A stretch of DNA of 64,000 nt from Hyphomonadaceae bacterium UKL13-1 (GCA_001602435.1 CP012156.1:3437509-3501508); one strand, 5' to 3'. Counted from the stretch's first letter, positions 17,101 through 26,117 are shown. The notes: a model not told the origin generated them from the letters alone. A program made the numbers and translations.

Positions 17101-18660
17101 CCCGGCGTAACCTTGATCAGCCCACCGCCACACCATGACATCTATTCAATCGAAGATCTGGCCCAGCTGATCTATGATCTCAAGCAGATCAATCCTGAAG
17201 CCAAAGTCTGCGTGAAGCTCGTTGCCCAATCGGGTATTGGTGCGGTGGCCGCTGGTGTTGCGAAAGCCAAAGCCGACATCATTCTGATTGCGGGCAATGT
17301 CGGTGGTACGGGGGCATCACCTCAAACCTCGATCAAATTTGCTGGCATTCCGTGGGAATTGGGTCTCGCCGAAGCCCATCAAGTCCTGACACTCAACAAT
17401 CTACGTGACCACGTGGTGCTGCGTACCGATGGTGGCCTGCGGACGGGCCGGGATATTGTGATGGCTGCCATGTTGGGCGCAGAAGAATTTGGTATCGGGA
17501 CGGCTTCTCTGGTCGCCATGGGCTGTATCATGGTACGCCAGTGCCATTCCAACACCTGCCCCGTGGGCGTGTGCGTGCAAGATGAAGCGCTGCGCAAGCG
17601 CTTCACGGGCACGCCGGAGAAAGTCGTCAATCTGATGAGTTTCATCGCCGAAGATGTGCGCGAAATCCTCGCCAGCCTCGGCTTTAAGACTTTGAACGAA
17701 GTGGTAGGCCGCACCGACCTGTTGCGCCAAGTCAGCCGCGGGGCTGCTAATCTCGACGACCTCGACTTGAACCCGCTGCTGGTGCGCGTCGAAGGGGCCA
17801 AGCCAACCCGCTTTGGCACTGATAAGCCGCGCGTTGAAGTGCCCGACACGCTCGACGCACAAATCCTGCGCGATGCGGCTCCCTTCTTTGAGCGCGGCGA
17901 AAAGATGCAACTGGCTTACGGCGTGCGTAACGTACAGCGCGCCATTGGCACACGTTCTTCCAGCGCCATCGTGCGCAAGTTTGGCATGGCCGCACTGCCC
18001 GAAGGCCGCTTAACGGTCCGCCTTGAAGGGTCGTGCGGGCAATCCTTGGGTGCCTTTGGCGTCCAAGGCCTGACCTTGGACGTGGTGGGCGACGCCAATG
18101 ATTATGTCGGCAAAGGCCTATCAGGTGCGACGATTGTGTTGCGCCCACCTTCAGGCTCTGGCCTGAAACCCGAAGAAAACGCCATCATCGGCAATACGTG
18201 CCTCTACGGCGCAACTTCCGGCACGCTGTTGGCGTCTGGCCAAGCGGGCGAGCGGTTTGCCGTGCGCAACTCTGGTGCGTCGGCTGTCGTGGAAGGCATG
18301 GAGGCCAATGGCTGCGAATATATGACGGGAGGCCTCGTGATTTCGCTAGGGCCCGTTGGCGACAATTTCGCGGCGGGTATGACGGGCGGTATGGCCTTCG
18401 TCTGGGACCCAGCCAACCGTTTGCCCAAGCTGATCAATCCCGACAGCGTCGTTTGGCGTCGCATCGGTAGCCCGCATTGGGAAAGCCAATTCACCGGCTT
18501 GCTGGAACGCCATGTCCAAGCCACTGGCTCGCCCTTAGGGCGGCGGATCTTGGATGATTTGGCCAATGAAATCGGTCATGTCTGGCAGGTCGTGCCAAAG
18601 GAAATGCTAACCCGCTTGGCAGAGCCCTTGGACGCCGAAGCTGCTTTGGCAAGCGCTTAG
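14104..18660 (+). CDS. gltB: Glutamate synthase (NADPH) large subunit
   Basis: A complete 1518-residue alpha subunit of glutamate synthase, which makes two glutamates from glutamine and 2-oxoglutarate. A 37-residue propeptide precedes the nucleophile Cys38 in DSCGVGLVCALDGK, so maturation by removal of the propeptide is expected. The class II amidotransferase domain includes HQRYSTNTFPQW and AHNGEINT. The central and FMN-binding synthase domains follow (KSVSGEGGED, GRFGVTAEYLN, AGNVGGTGASPQTSIK), with the 3Fe-4S cysteines in MVRQCHSNTCPVGVC and the C-terminal GXGXG beta-helix. It is the second gene of the gltD-gltB operon. Its stop overlaps the convergent galT stop by 4 bases. Confidence 0.97.
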   Translation: MITSFPPSGSSEIDLYLKNRQILTDGNAYNPEDEKDSCGVGLVCALDGKPRRDIVAMALKALKNVWHRGAVDADGKTGDGAGVRVDVPQDFFREQVARTGHSPTDDPICVGMIFLPRTDFGAQETARTIVEREILNFGFYIYGWRQVPVDISVIGEKANATRPEIEQILFYDPRGRSAEELERTLFICRRRIEKRALASSVSGFYVCSFSSKSVIYKGMFLAESIDTFFPDLQNEKFVSAVAIYHQRYSTNTFPQWHLAQPFRMLAHNGEINTVKGNINWMKSHEIPMASEAFGDYQEDVKPIVQAGGSDSAALDNVCEVLVRAGRSAPMAKALLVPEAWAKQENIMKPSHMALYAYCNAVMEPWDGPAALAIYDGRWAVAGMDRNGLRPMRYSVTQDGILAVGSETGMCPLDGRVITKKGRVGRGEMLAVDMEKGKLYTHEAIIDKLASAHPYVKWNSNVVNLEARIGPGPEPKLYSRQELLRRQVAAGLTLEELEVVLAPMAEEGKEALGSMGDDSPLAVLSSRYRPLSHFFKQNFSQVTNPPIDPLREERVMSLKTRFKNLGNILAHEETQQDVFVLDSPALTTGMYDRMVAMLGAGVAFIDCSYEMPEDPDLAGAALREALDRIKAQAEDAVRAGQSQLVLSDEHQGPGRIAAPMILATGGVHAHLVAKGLRSYCSITVRAAECVDTHYFAVLVGVGATCVNAYLAQEAIADRHARGLLGTLTLNQAVVNYKKAVEAGLLKILSKMGISVISSYRGGYNFEALGLSRALVADFFPGMSSRISGIGLQGIALKAQAIHAKAWEEAVVSLPIGGLYKARASGEPHALEAAQIHQLQTACNTGSYAAYQKYVGLLSGRAPIQLRDLLDFQSTSKAVALEEVESLNEIRKRFNTPGMSLGALSPEAHGTLNVAMNRIGAKSVSGEGGEDRERYKPLPNGDNPNSAVKQVASGRFGVTAEYLNQCREIEIKVAQGAKPGEGGQLPGFKVTEMIARLRHATPGVTLISPPPHHDIYSIEDLAQLIYDLKQINPEAKVCVKLVAQSGIGAVAAGVAKAKADIILIAGNVGGTGASPQTSIKFAGIPWELGLAEAHQVLTLNNLRDHVVLRTDGGLRTGRDIVMAAMLGAEEFGIGTASLVAMGCIMVRQCHSNTCPVGVCVQDEALRKRFTGTPEKVVNLMSFIAEDVREILASLGFKTLNEVVGRTDLLRQVSRGAANLDDLDLNPLLVRVEGAKPTRFGTDKPRVEVPDTLDAQILRDAAPFFERGEKMQLAYGVRNVQRAIGTRSSSAIVRKFGMAALPEGRLTVRLEGSCGQSLGAFGVQGLTLDVVGDANDYVGKGLSGATIVLRPPSGSGLKPEENAIIGNTCLYGATSGTLLASGQAGERFAVRNSGASAVVEGMEANGCEYMTGGLVISLGPVGDNFAAGMTGGMAFVWDPANRLPKLINPDSVVWRRIGSPHWESQFTGLLERHVQATGSPLGRRILDDLANEIGHVWQVVPKEMLTRLAEPLDAEAALASA

Positions 18661-19673
18661 TCGACCAAAACAGCCCGTAAGCGCTCAGCGGCGGCCTCCG
18701 GCGTGAGGTCGCGCTGGGCCATGGCCAGCATTTCGAAGCCCACCATGAATTTGCGCACCGTGGCAGAGCGTAAAAGCGGCGGGTAGAAATGCATGTGGAA
18801 CACAAAGCCCGGTGCAGGGCTTTGTGTCGGGCGTTGGTGCAAGCCCATTGTGTAAGGGAAAGGCGCGGCAAACAGGCGGTCAAAGCTGGCGGTCAAGCGC
18901 CGCAGAATGTCCGCCAGATCCCCTTGTTCCTCAGCGCTCAAGTCATCCAAGGCCGCAACTGCGCGACGGGGCAAAACTAAGGTCTCAAATGGCCAAGCTG
19001 CCCAAAACGGCACCAAAGCAACGAAATGGGCATTGGCACACAGGATGCGGCTGCCGTCTGCCAGCTCACGTTCCAAATAATCTATCAAAAGAGGCGAACC
19101 GTTCTTTTCGAACCAAGCGGCCTGCCGTTCGACCTCAATCGCGAGTTCGTTTGGAACGCTAGAGGTCGCCCAAATCTGACCATGGGGATGGGGGTTGCTG
19201 GCCCCCATCATCGCGCCTCGGTTCTCAAAGATGGTGACGGAGGCCAAGTCCGGACGGGCCGATAATTCTTGCCATTGCGCCGTCCAGACGTGCACGACGG
19301 AGGCAATCTCGGCCTGCGTCATGCTGGCCATGGTTTTGGAATGATCCGGCGTATAGCAAATGACGCGGCAAACGCCGGTCTCAGGCTCTGCCACCAGGAC
19401 GGAATCGGCGGGCGGGCCAGCCTCGCCATCTGGTGCCAAGAGTGCGGGGAAGTCGTTATCGAATACCCACACACCCTCATAGGCGGGATTGACCACCCCG
19501 CCGACGCGCGTATTGCCGGCGCAGAGATAACAAGCCGGATCATAGGCCAAAGCGGCGGAGGGTGCGCTTACCCCCGTCTCGCCCTGCCACGGCCGACCCA
19601 TCCGATGGGGGGAGACCAGCACCCATTCGCCTGTCAGCAAATTCTGCCGCCGATGCGGCTTTTGGTCGGTCAT
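18657..19673 (-). CDS. galT: Galactose-1-phosphate uridylyltransferase
   Basis: A 338-residue GalT of the Leloir pathway, swapping galactose-1-phosphate for glucose-1-phosphate on UDP. The active site is the HPH triad in SNPHPHGQIW, with His164 the predicted uridylylated nucleophile. By position the zinc ligands are Cys48, Cys51, His111 and His162. It overlaps galK by 4 bases (ATGA), which places galK first in the transcript. galE is not in the window, so UDP-galactose epimerisation must be encoded elsewhere. Confidence 0.96.
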   Translation of the reverse strand: MTDQKPHRRQNLLTGEWVLVSPHRMGRPWQGETGVSAPSAALAYDPACYLCAGNTRVGGVVNPAYEGVWVFDNDFPALLAPDGEAGPPADSVLVAEPETGVCRVICYTPDHSKTMASMTQAEIASVVHVWTAQWQELSARPDLASVTIFENRGAMMGASNPHPHGQIWATSSVPNELAIEVERQAAWFEKNGSPLLIDYLERELADGSRILCANAHFVALVPFWAAWPFETLVLPRRAVAALDDLSAEEQGDLADILRRLTASFDRLFAAPFPYTMGLHQRPTQSPAPGFVFHMHFYPPLLRSATVRKFMVGFEMLAMAQRDLTPEAAAERLRAVLVD

Positions 19674-20788
19674 ACCACTTCCCCTGCACCAGCCGCTGCC
19701 CGCACCACAAAGGCCCCGGGCCGTTGGCCCAGATAGGCGGAATAGGTTTCCAGAATGGCTTCCAGTGCCGCAGCGGCCAAATCGGGGTCAACCAAAGCGA
19801 TGATGGAGCCGCCAAAGCCGCCACCCATCATGCGCGCACCATAAACGCCTTCGGTGGCTTGGGCCAAAGCCGTCAAGCGATCCACTTCAGGCGTTGAGAC
19901 TTCCATATCAGCCGACAGACTGGCATGGCTGGCGTTGAGAAGGCGACCAAGTTCCATCAAATCACCTTGCACCAAGGCGATTTCGGCCCGTTGGGTGCGG
20001 TCGATCTCGGTCAGCACATGGCGCGCGCGCTTTAGCGGGTTGCCGCTCAAATGGTCGAGTGCGGCGAGATCTGTCACCTCAGCCAATAAAGTCAAGTCCA
20101 AAATGGCTGCCGCCGCTTCACAATCGGCGCGTCGACTGGCATAGCCGCCACTGGTGTGCTGGTGCTTCACCCCTGAATCAATGATCAAAAAGCAAGCCGT
20201 GGCAGGTAGTGGGATGGGCTGATAGGCCAAGGTCGCGCAATCCAGCATCAAGGCATGGCCTTCCACGCCGCAGGCGCTCGCGAATTGGTCCATAATGCCG
20301 CACGCCATGCCGACATAGGTGTTTTCTGCTGCTTGGGCGATCAGTGCGAGGTCTTTCCCCGTCACAGCCCCGCCACTGAGCGCCAGACCGACTGCGACTT
20401 CGAGGGCGGCAGAGGATGAAACGCCCGCCCCCATTGGCACGTCAGAGGCAATGGCGAGATCATAGCCCTGCACCGCATGGCCCGCATCGCGGAGTGCAAA
20501 CGCGACCCCCGCGACATAATCGCGCCAGTCGCCCTGTTTGGTGAACTGGTCCAACGACAGCTCGCTTTGGCCCAAATCACTGCTGACCCTGAGAACGTCT
20601 AGCCCATTCGGGCGGGCCGCCACCCAACAGGCGAAGTCGATTGCGGCGGGCATGACCTTGCCGCCCGCATAATCCACATGCTCGCCAATGATATTGATCC
20701 GCCCCGGCGCACGAAAAAGCCTTGGCGTGCCGCTAAAAGCATCCTTAAAGCGTGCGAGTGCGATCTGGGACTGTGATGGGTTCGTCAT
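19670..20788 (-). CDS. galK: Galactokinase
   Basis: A 372-residue GHMP-family galactokinase starting at the ATG at 20786-20788; the longer frame begins at a TTG and adds 12 basic residues. The galactokinase signature GRINIIGEHVDYAGG is near the N-terminus, the ATP-binding GAGVSSSAALEVAVG is in the middle and MMGGGFGGSIIAL near the C-terminus. It phosphorylates galactose at C1 in the cytoplasm. It diverges from the GH42 beta-galactosidase gene with 50 bp between starts, so galactoside cleavage and galactose use are probably regulated together. No local regulator or sugar transporter is adjacent. Confidence 0.95.
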   Translation of the reverse strand: MTNPSQSQIALARFKDAFSGTPRLFRAPGRINIIGEHVDYAGGKVMPAAIDFACWVAARPNGLDVLRVSSDLGQSELSLDQFTKQGDWRDYVAGVAFALRDAGHAVQGYDLAIASDVPMGAGVSSSAALEVAVGLALSGGAVTGKDLALIAQAAENTYVGMACGIMDQFASACGVEGHALMLDCATLAYQPIPLPATACFLIIDSGVKHQHTSGGYASRRADCEAAAAILDLTLLAEVTDLAALDHLSGNPLKRARHVLTEIDRTQRAEIALVQGDLMELGRLLNASHASLSADMEVSTPEVDRLTALAQATEGVYGARMMGGGFGGSIIALVDPDLAAAALEAILETYSAYLGQRPGAFVVRAAAGAGEVV

Positions 20789-20838
20789 AGGAACACCGCT
20801 AGGTTTATTTCGGCGCGCTGCCAAGATGGGACACGGAC

Positions 20839-22779
20839 ATGAAGTTGGGCGTTTGCTATTATCCTGAACATTGGCCGGAAGCTATGTGGGCCGAAGATGC
20901 CAAGCGCATGGCCGAGATTGGTATCCGCCAAGTGCGGATCGGCGAATTCGCATGGAGCCGCATTGAGCCTTCGCCGGGTATCTTCGAGTGGGGCTGGCTG
21001 GATCGGGCGATTGAGACCTTGCATCAAGCTGGCTTGCACATTGTTTTGGGCACACCGACCGCAACGCCACCCAAATGGCTAATTGACGCCCATCCAGATG
21101 TTTTGGCCGTGGACGCGCATGGCAGGCCGCGCCATTTCGGCTCTCGCCGTCATTATTGTTTCTCGAGCCTGACGTATCGCGCCGAATGTGCCCGGATTGT
21201 GGAGGTGTTGGCCCGGCGCTATGGCAATCACCCAGCAATTGCCGCGTGGCAGACCGACAATGAATATGGCTGTCACGACACGATTATCTCTTATTCCAAC
21301 GCCGCCCGAGCAGGCTTTCGGACGTGGCTTGCCGCGAAATATAGCCAAATCGACGCGCTCAATACCGCTTGGGGAAATGTGTTCTGGAGCATGGAATATC
21401 GCAGCTTTGACGAGATCGACCCCCCCGTCGAGACCGTCACCGAAGCCAATCCCGCCCATCGCCAAGACTGGGCACGCTTTGCCAGTGATGAAGTGGCAGC
21501 CTTTGACCGCGTACAAACCGACATTTTGCGTGCCCACAGCCCGGGTCGTGACGTACTGCACAATTATATGGGCATGTTCACCGCCTTTGATCATTTCAAA
21601 TTGGGTGAGCAGCTCGATGTCGCTGCTTGGGATTCCTATCCTTTAGGTTTTCTGGAACAGGCTTGGTGGCCCGAGGCGACCAAGGAACGCTTTCTGCGCC
21701 AAGGCCATCCAGACTTTACCGCTTTTCACCACGACCTCTATCGCGGGGTTGGTCGCGGTCGCTGGCAGGTGATTGAGCAACAACCGGGGCCTGTGAATTG
21801 GGCGCCTTGGAACCCGGCCCCTTTGCCCGGCATGGTGCGCGCTTGGACTTGGGAGGCTTTGGCCCATGGTGCTGAATGCGTCTCTTATTTCCGCTGGCGA
21901 CAAGCGCCGTTCGCGCAAGAACAAATGCATGCGGGCCTGTTGCGACCCGACAGCGTGGAAGCCGAAGCGGCAGGTGAAGCCCGTCAAGTCGCTGCTGAAC
22001 TTGCAGCCGTCGCCGGGGCTACAACGACGAAAGCCCCCGTCGCGCTTTTGTTTGATTATGAGGCCATTTGGGCCAGTCAAATCCAGCCGCAAGGCAAGGA
22101 TTATCGTGGCCTTGAACTTCTGATCCACTTTTATAGCGCCGCGCGCCGCTTGGGCCTATCGGTTGATGTGGTGCATCCAAGCGCCGAATTAAGCGGCTAT
22201 CAACTGATCCTCTGTCCCTTGCAGATTTTCTGGCCAGAGGGACTGAGCGCGAAGATCAAAGCCAGTGGAGCCGTTTGCGTGCTCGGTCCACGGACGGGGT
22301 CGAAGACCGATGATTTCCAAATCCCCGCCAATCTTGCGCCGGGTCTGGCGCAAGAGCTGATCCCGCTGGTGGTTGGTCGCGTGGAAAGCCTGCGTCCGGG
22401 CCATGTCGAACAAGCTGGCCCCTATAAAGTGACGCGCTGGCTGGAACATATCCAATCAGACCTTGTGCCCGAAGCCTATACGGCCAGCGGTCATGGCATT
22501 TGGTATCAGACAGACAAGGTCGACTATCTGGCCTGCTGGCCGGAGGCAGAACTATTGGACGCTGTGCTGAGGCGGCGGTGCGAAGCGCTGGGCCTTGCCA
22601 CCTTAAGCCTGCCGGACGGATTGCGCTTGCGCCAACGGGGCGCGTTTATGTTCGCGATCAATTATGAAGCCGAGCCCTTAGACTTATGTGACCATATCCT
22701 CGGTGCTGACAGTCTGGATTACGTCATCGGTGGGCCAGACTTGCCCGCAGCAGGCGTGGCGGCGTGGCGGATCAATTAA
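20839..22779 (+). CDS. Beta-galactosidase, glycoside hydrolase family 42
   Basis: A 646-residue GH42 enzyme with the normal three domains. The N-terminal TIM barrel opens with GVCYYPEHWPEAMW and carries the acid/base Glu142 in QTDNEYGCHD and the nucleophile Glu313 in VIEQQPGPVNW. A class-I-glutamine-amidotransferase-like trimerisation domain follows (VALLFDYEAIWASQIQPQ), then a small beta domain. No signal peptide is seen, so it acts on imported galactosides. Divergence from galKT supports a role in supplying galactose to the Leloir pathway. It ends 8 bases into the convergent folC gene. Confidence 0.94.
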   Translation: MKLGVCYYPEHWPEAMWAEDAKRMAEIGIRQVRIGEFAWSRIEPSPGIFEWGWLDRAIETLHQAGLHIVLGTPTATPPKWLIDAHPDVLAVDAHGRPRHFGSRRHYCFSSLTYRAECARIVEVLARRYGNHPAIAAWQTDNEYGCHDTIISYSNAARAGFRTWLAAKYSQIDALNTAWGNVFWSMEYRSFDEIDPPVETVTEANPAHRQDWARFASDEVAAFDRVQTDILRAHSPGRDVLHNYMGMFTAFDHFKLGEQLDVAAWDSYPLGFLEQAWWPEATKERFLRQGHPDFTAFHHDLYRGVGRGRWQVIEQQPGPVNWAPWNPAPLPGMVRAWTWEALAHGAECVSYFRWRQAPFAQEQMHAGLLRPDSVEAEAAGEARQVAAELAAVAGATTTKAPVALLFDYEAIWASQIQPQGKDYRGLELLIHFYSAARRLGLSVDVVHPSAELSGYQLILCPLQIFWPEGLSAKIKASGAVCVLGPRTGSKTDDFQIPANLAPGLAQELIPLVVGRVESLRPGHVEQAGPYKVTRWLEHIQSDLVPEAYTASGHGIWYQTDKVDYLACWPEAELLDAVLRRRCEALGLATLSLPDGLRLRQRGAFMFAINYEAEPLDLCDHILGADSLDYVIGGPDLPAAGVAAWRIN

Positions 22780-24052
22780 GGGGCGGACCCTCAGCCAAGA
22801 CATCGCCTGCCAGATAGAGCGAGCCGCAGATGAGCACGCGCGCAGGCCCGCCGGTCTGCGCCAAGGCAAGCTTTAACCCTTCTAGTGGCGTATCTGCAGG
22901 CTTGGCGTCAAAGCCCATTGCGCGTGCCAGCTCTGCCAATTCGGCGGGCGCACGCCCTGCATCCGAGGTGCGGATCGGAACCGTGATGACTTCTGGCTTC
23001 AACGCTTGAAAGGCCTCAAAAAAGCCCGTCGGGTCTTTGGTGGCCAATTGGCCGGTGATCAGCACGAAGCGGCGCGGGTCCTTGGCTTGCAGGTTCGCGA
23101 TATAGGATGCCGCCGCCGCTGCACCATGGGGGTTATGTCCGCCATCAAGCCATAATTCTGCCCCTGCTCCGGTCGCCATGTCTGCAAAAGGCCCGGCCTG
23201 CAGGCGCTGCATCCGAGCAGGCCAGCTGACGTTCTGCACGCCCGTGGCGATGGTAGCTTCATCCAAGCCATAAAGCGTCATGGCCACGACGGCTGCACCG
23301 GCATTCTCCTGCTGGTGGTGACCGGCAAGGCCCGGCAAAGGCAAGTCCAGCAAGCGGTCTTGAGTTTGCACAATCAGTCGCCCGCGCTCGGCATAGCAAT
23401 CCCAGTCGCGGCCAAACACCACGAGCGGCGCGCCCAAGGCTTCAGCACGACGCTCAATCACGGCTAAAGCTTCATCGGCTTGGCGGGAGACAACGCACGG
23501 GATGTGCGGCTTTAAGATGCCGGCCTTCTCGCCAGCAATCTTGGCCAAGGTGTCGCCCAGCATCTCCTTATGGTCGAAATCAACCGGGGTGATTATGGTC
23601 AGCTTTGGCTTGGTGACGATATTGGTGGCATCTAATCGGCCACCTAGGCCGACTTCCAGCAAAGTCAGATCCGCCATGGTCTCGCTGAAGGCGACAAAGG
23701 CTGCGACTGTTTCGGCTTCAAAAACCGTCAGCGGGATTTGATTGCTCAAGGCTTGGATCCGGTGACCAATCTCCAAGAGCGCCTCTTCCTCGATGAAGCG
23801 CCCTGCGACCCGCCAGCGCTCGTGGATCGAGACCAGATGCGGCGAGGTATAAGCATGCACTGAAAGGCCCGCTGCCTCGGCCATCGCCCGCAAAAACGCG
23901 ACCGTCGAGCCTTTGCCATTGGTGCCCGCGACATGAATGACTGGCGGGATCAAATCTTGCGGGCGGCCCAAAGCCTCCAAAGCCGCTGCAACGCGGGCAA
24001 GCCCCAGATCAATCTTGCGGGGGAAATTATAAAACAGGTCAGCGGCATTCAT
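22772..24052 (-). CDS. folC: Bifunctional dihydrofolate synthase/folylpolyglutamate synthase
   Basis: A 426-residue Mur-ligase-like FolC. The P-loop HVAGTNGKGST is at 40-50, LTLLEVGLGGRLDATN and the DFDHKEMLGDTL region follow, and the C-terminal ligase domain has WLDGGHNPHGA. It adds glutamate to dihydropteroate and to folates in the cytoplasm. accD, which often precedes folC in proteobacteria, is not next to it. It lies 4 bp downstream of the dioxygenase gene on the same strand and is probably cotranscribed with it. It is convergent with the GH42 gene, overlapping it by 8 bases. Confidence 0.95.
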   Translation of the reverse strand: MNAADLFYNFPRKIDLGLARVAAALEALGRPQDLIPPVIHVAGTNGKGSTVAFLRAMAEAAGLSVHAYTSPHLVSIHERWRVAGRFIEEEALLEIGHRIQALSNQIPLTVFEAETVAAFVAFSETMADLTLLEVGLGGRLDATNIVTKPKLTIITPVDFDHKEMLGDTLAKIAGEKAGILKPHIPCVVSRQADEALAVIERRAEALGAPLVVFGRDWDCYAERGRLIVQTQDRLLDLPLPGLAGHHQQENAGAAVVAMTLYGLDEATIATGVQNVSWPARMQRLQAGPFADMATGAGAELWLDGGHNPHGAAAAASYIANLQAKDPRRFVLITGQLATKDPTGFFEAFQALKPEVITVPIRTSDAGRAPAELAELARAMGFDAKPADTPLEGLKLALAQTGGPARVLICGSLYLAGDVLAEGPPLN

Positions 24053-24056
24053 GGGA

Positions 24057-24716
24057 TTAGGATCGGCTCAACAGGCGTATCAGATTGGCTTCGGCCTTCT
24101 GTAGCGTCAGGCGCACCATCGGATCAACCTCGGGAATGTGGGCGAGGCTGGCGCGAACTTGGGCCAAATCAAACAGAGCTTCGCGGCCTTCGGCGGACAA
24201 GACCCGGCTCTCAATCCAACCAACCACGGCCAAGCGTTCCCCGCGCGTGACAAGCTCTACTTCATGCAAGCTGGTGGAGGGATAGAGCACGAGGCTGCCT
24301 GCAGGCAATTTGATCGATTGGCGACCAGCAGCCTGCTCAACACACAAGGCACCACCATCATAGCTATCGGGCTCGGACAGGAAGAGGGTGAAGGACAGGT
24401 CAGAGCGAACGCCATTCATATAGGCATTGTCGACATGCAGGCCGTACGCCATGCCGGGTTGATAGCGCGAGATCAGGATCGGCCCATAGGTCTTCACTTG
24501 CGCAGCGGCTTGAAACACATCGTGACGCTCAATCGCGCGCTGAACAAATTCGATCACAGCGTCGGCCGCCGCCCCGCTGGCCTGCTGGTTGTTTTTGACC
24601 GTCTTGGCCAGCGCACCGGCCGTGGCTTTGCCATCGATAAAGACGAGCGCCTCTACCTCCGCATGGACGCGCTCAAGGTCTTCAGTTCCCAGTATCTGGT
24701 CGATCGTAATTAACAT
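24057..24716 (-). CDS. Fe(II)/2-oxoglutarate-dependent dioxygenase, PKHD-type (PiuC/YbiX-like)
   Basis: A 219-residue dioxygenase from the ATG at 24716 (the longest frame adds two residues). The double-stranded beta-helix core shows the iron ligands His and Asp in YGLHVDNAYM (His96 and Asp98 counting from the longer start) and His153 in STSLHEVELV, followed by the 2-oxoglutarate-binding Arg163. The C-terminus ESRVLSAEGREALFDLAQVR is typical of the YbiX/PiuC group, members of which are often linked to TonB-dependent iron uptake. No receptor is adjacent here. A lipoprotein gene lies divergently 86 bp away. Confidence 0.92.
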   Translation of the reverse strand: MLITIDQILGTEDLERVHAEVEALVFIDGKATAGALAKTVKNNQQASGAAADAVIEFVQRAIERHDVFQAAAQVKTYGPILISRYQPGMAYGLHVDNAYMNGVRSDLSFTLFLSEPDSYDGGALCVEQAAGRQSIKLPAGSLVLYPSTSLHEVELVTRGERLAVVGWIESRVLSAEGREALFDLAQVRASLAHIPEVDPMVRLTLQKAEANLIRLLSRS

Positions 24717-24802
24717 CAGCACCCTACCTGCAAACGACTTGCATTTTCATCTAGCCTCGGCCACACTCACAAAACAGTGATTTTCGCAGCAAGGAAGTAG
24801 AT

Positions 24803-25657
24803 ATGATTGAGTTCAAGCCCCGCATGTGGACCTTGATGGGTGTCAGCGCAATGGCCTTGGTCGGTGTCGCCGCGTGCCAACCGGGCGGCGAGGGCGGAAC
24901 CGCCGCAGCAGATGGCGAGAAGGCTGCAGCCTCTAGCAAAGCAGGTGAAGGTGAAGGCGAGGGGGCGAAACCCGCGCCCGCCCCGGCAGCCGCTAGCGCA
25001 GGCGGGGAAAGTGGCGAAGCCGGTGCCGCGAACGCTTATTCGAATGTTGACGCCGCCTCTTGGCTCGGCCTGCGAGTTACGCATTTGAGTGGCTTCTTGC
25101 TGATCGCGCAAAAATCCTTTGCTGCGGGACAGGTGGATGAAGCCTCGATCCTCATTTCCCAAGGCTTGTTGGAAGTCTATCAGCCAGATGCGGCAGAACT
25201 GGATAGCAAAGTCAAAGACTTAAAGCCCGCCTATGACGCCGTCGTCGCCGCGATTGATGGCAAGAAGAACAAGGCCGAAATCGAAGCCGCCTTTACAAAA
25301 GCCTTTAAAGTGACCCAAGCCGCGCAAACCAGTGCGGCCGCATCTGACAGCGACGTGATTAAAGGCATGCTGGGCATTGCATCGGGCCTCTATAGCGGTG
25401 TGGTTCATCCAGACGGCAATGATCCAACCGAGTATCAGCATTCTTACGGCGCTGTGCTCGCTGCCGATCAGGCCTTCAAATCTGCGCAAAGCAAGCTGGT
25501 CGGCAAGGATGAGAAGCGTACGGCGCAATTGGCCAAGGATATCGCCGCGTTGGTGGCTCTTTTCCCCAGCGTGACGATTCCAGACGCGCCAGCGGCCACA
25601 GCTACGGTGACGGCGGCTGCTTCGCGTGCCGAATTGGCTTTGTCGGGCATTCGCTAG
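24803..25657 (+). CDS. Predicted lipoprotein, helical, unknown function
   Basis: A 284-residue predicted lipoprotein starting after a good ribosome binding site (AAGGAAG). A short basic N-terminus and hydrophobic stretch lead to a lipobox GVAAC with Cys25. A low-complexity linker rich in Ala, Gly, Glu and Pro (about 26-78) follows, then a folded and mostly helical domain with an EYQHSYGAVLAADQAF stretch and Ala-rich C-terminal helix. I do not recognise the family. The arrangement resembles periplasmic metal-binding lipoproteins, and the divergent PKHD dioxygenase is iron-dependent, but a role in metal handling is only a guess. Confidence 0.75.
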   Translation: MIEFKPRMWTLMGVSAMALVGVAACQPGGEGGTAAADGEKAAASSKAGEGEGEGAKPAPAPAAASAGGESGEAGAANAYSNVDAASWLGLRVTHLSGFLLIAQKSFAAGQVDEASILISQGLLEVYQPDAAELDSKVKDLKPAYDAVVAAIDGKKNKAEIEAAFTKAFKVTQAAQTSAAASDSDVIKGMLGIASGLYSGVVHPDGNDPTEYQHSYGAVLAADQAFKSAQSKLVGKDEKRTAQLAKDIAALVALFPSVTIPDAPAATATVTAAASRAELALSGIR

Positions 25658-25693
25658 CCTCTTTTACTTCGGGTTCGGCCTCCCCATATCGGG

Positions 25694-26107
25694 ATGATGC
25701 AGAATTTCGCTTTTACTTATCCGCGTGAACCCAGCCTTGATGATCTCTCTCTTCTGGCAGACGAGGCGTTTGCGCGCCTGCCAGAGCCGTTTCGCGTGGC
25801 GTGCGGGCGAGTGGTGTTTCGGGTGGCTGAGGGCGCAGACCCTGCCACCTTGCATGGATTAGGGCTGCGCCATCCCTTGCAATTGGCTGGCCTTTACCGG
25901 GGTGCCAGTGTGCGCGCAGATTTAGCCAACTCTGGCTTTCTGCCACCGCCTGAAGTCTGGCTCTACCGGGCAGCCATTGTGAATGAATGGCGCGCACGCG
26001 GCGATGTGAGCTTGGAAGATATGGTCAGCCACGTGCTGGTGCATGAGATTGGCCATCATATGGGCTTGTCCGATGCGGATATGGAGCGTTTGGAGGCGGA
26101 AGCTTAA
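25694..26107 (+). CDS. Minimal zinc metallopeptidase family protein (PF06262-like)
   Basis: A 137-residue small zincin-like protein. The zinc motif HExxH is in LVHEIGHHMGLSDADM (His117, Glu118, His121) close to the C-terminus, with Asp127 or Asp129 in the position of the third ligand. A hydrophobic beta region LAGLYRG and PPPEVWLYRAAIVNEW precede it, matching the bacterial PF06262 family of about 110-140 residues. The family is uncharacterised; cytoplasmic location is expected because no signal is seen. It is 36 bp downstream of the lipoprotein gene and convergent with the MFS gene. Confidence 0.85.
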   Translation: MMQNFAFTYPREPSLDDLSLLADEAFARLPEPFRVACGRVVFRVAEGADPATLHGLGLRHPLQLAGLYRGASVRADLANSGFLPPPEVWLYRAAIVNEWRARGDVSLEDMVSHVLVHEIGHHMGLSDADMERLEAEA

Positions 26108-26117
26108 ACTCGGTAGC

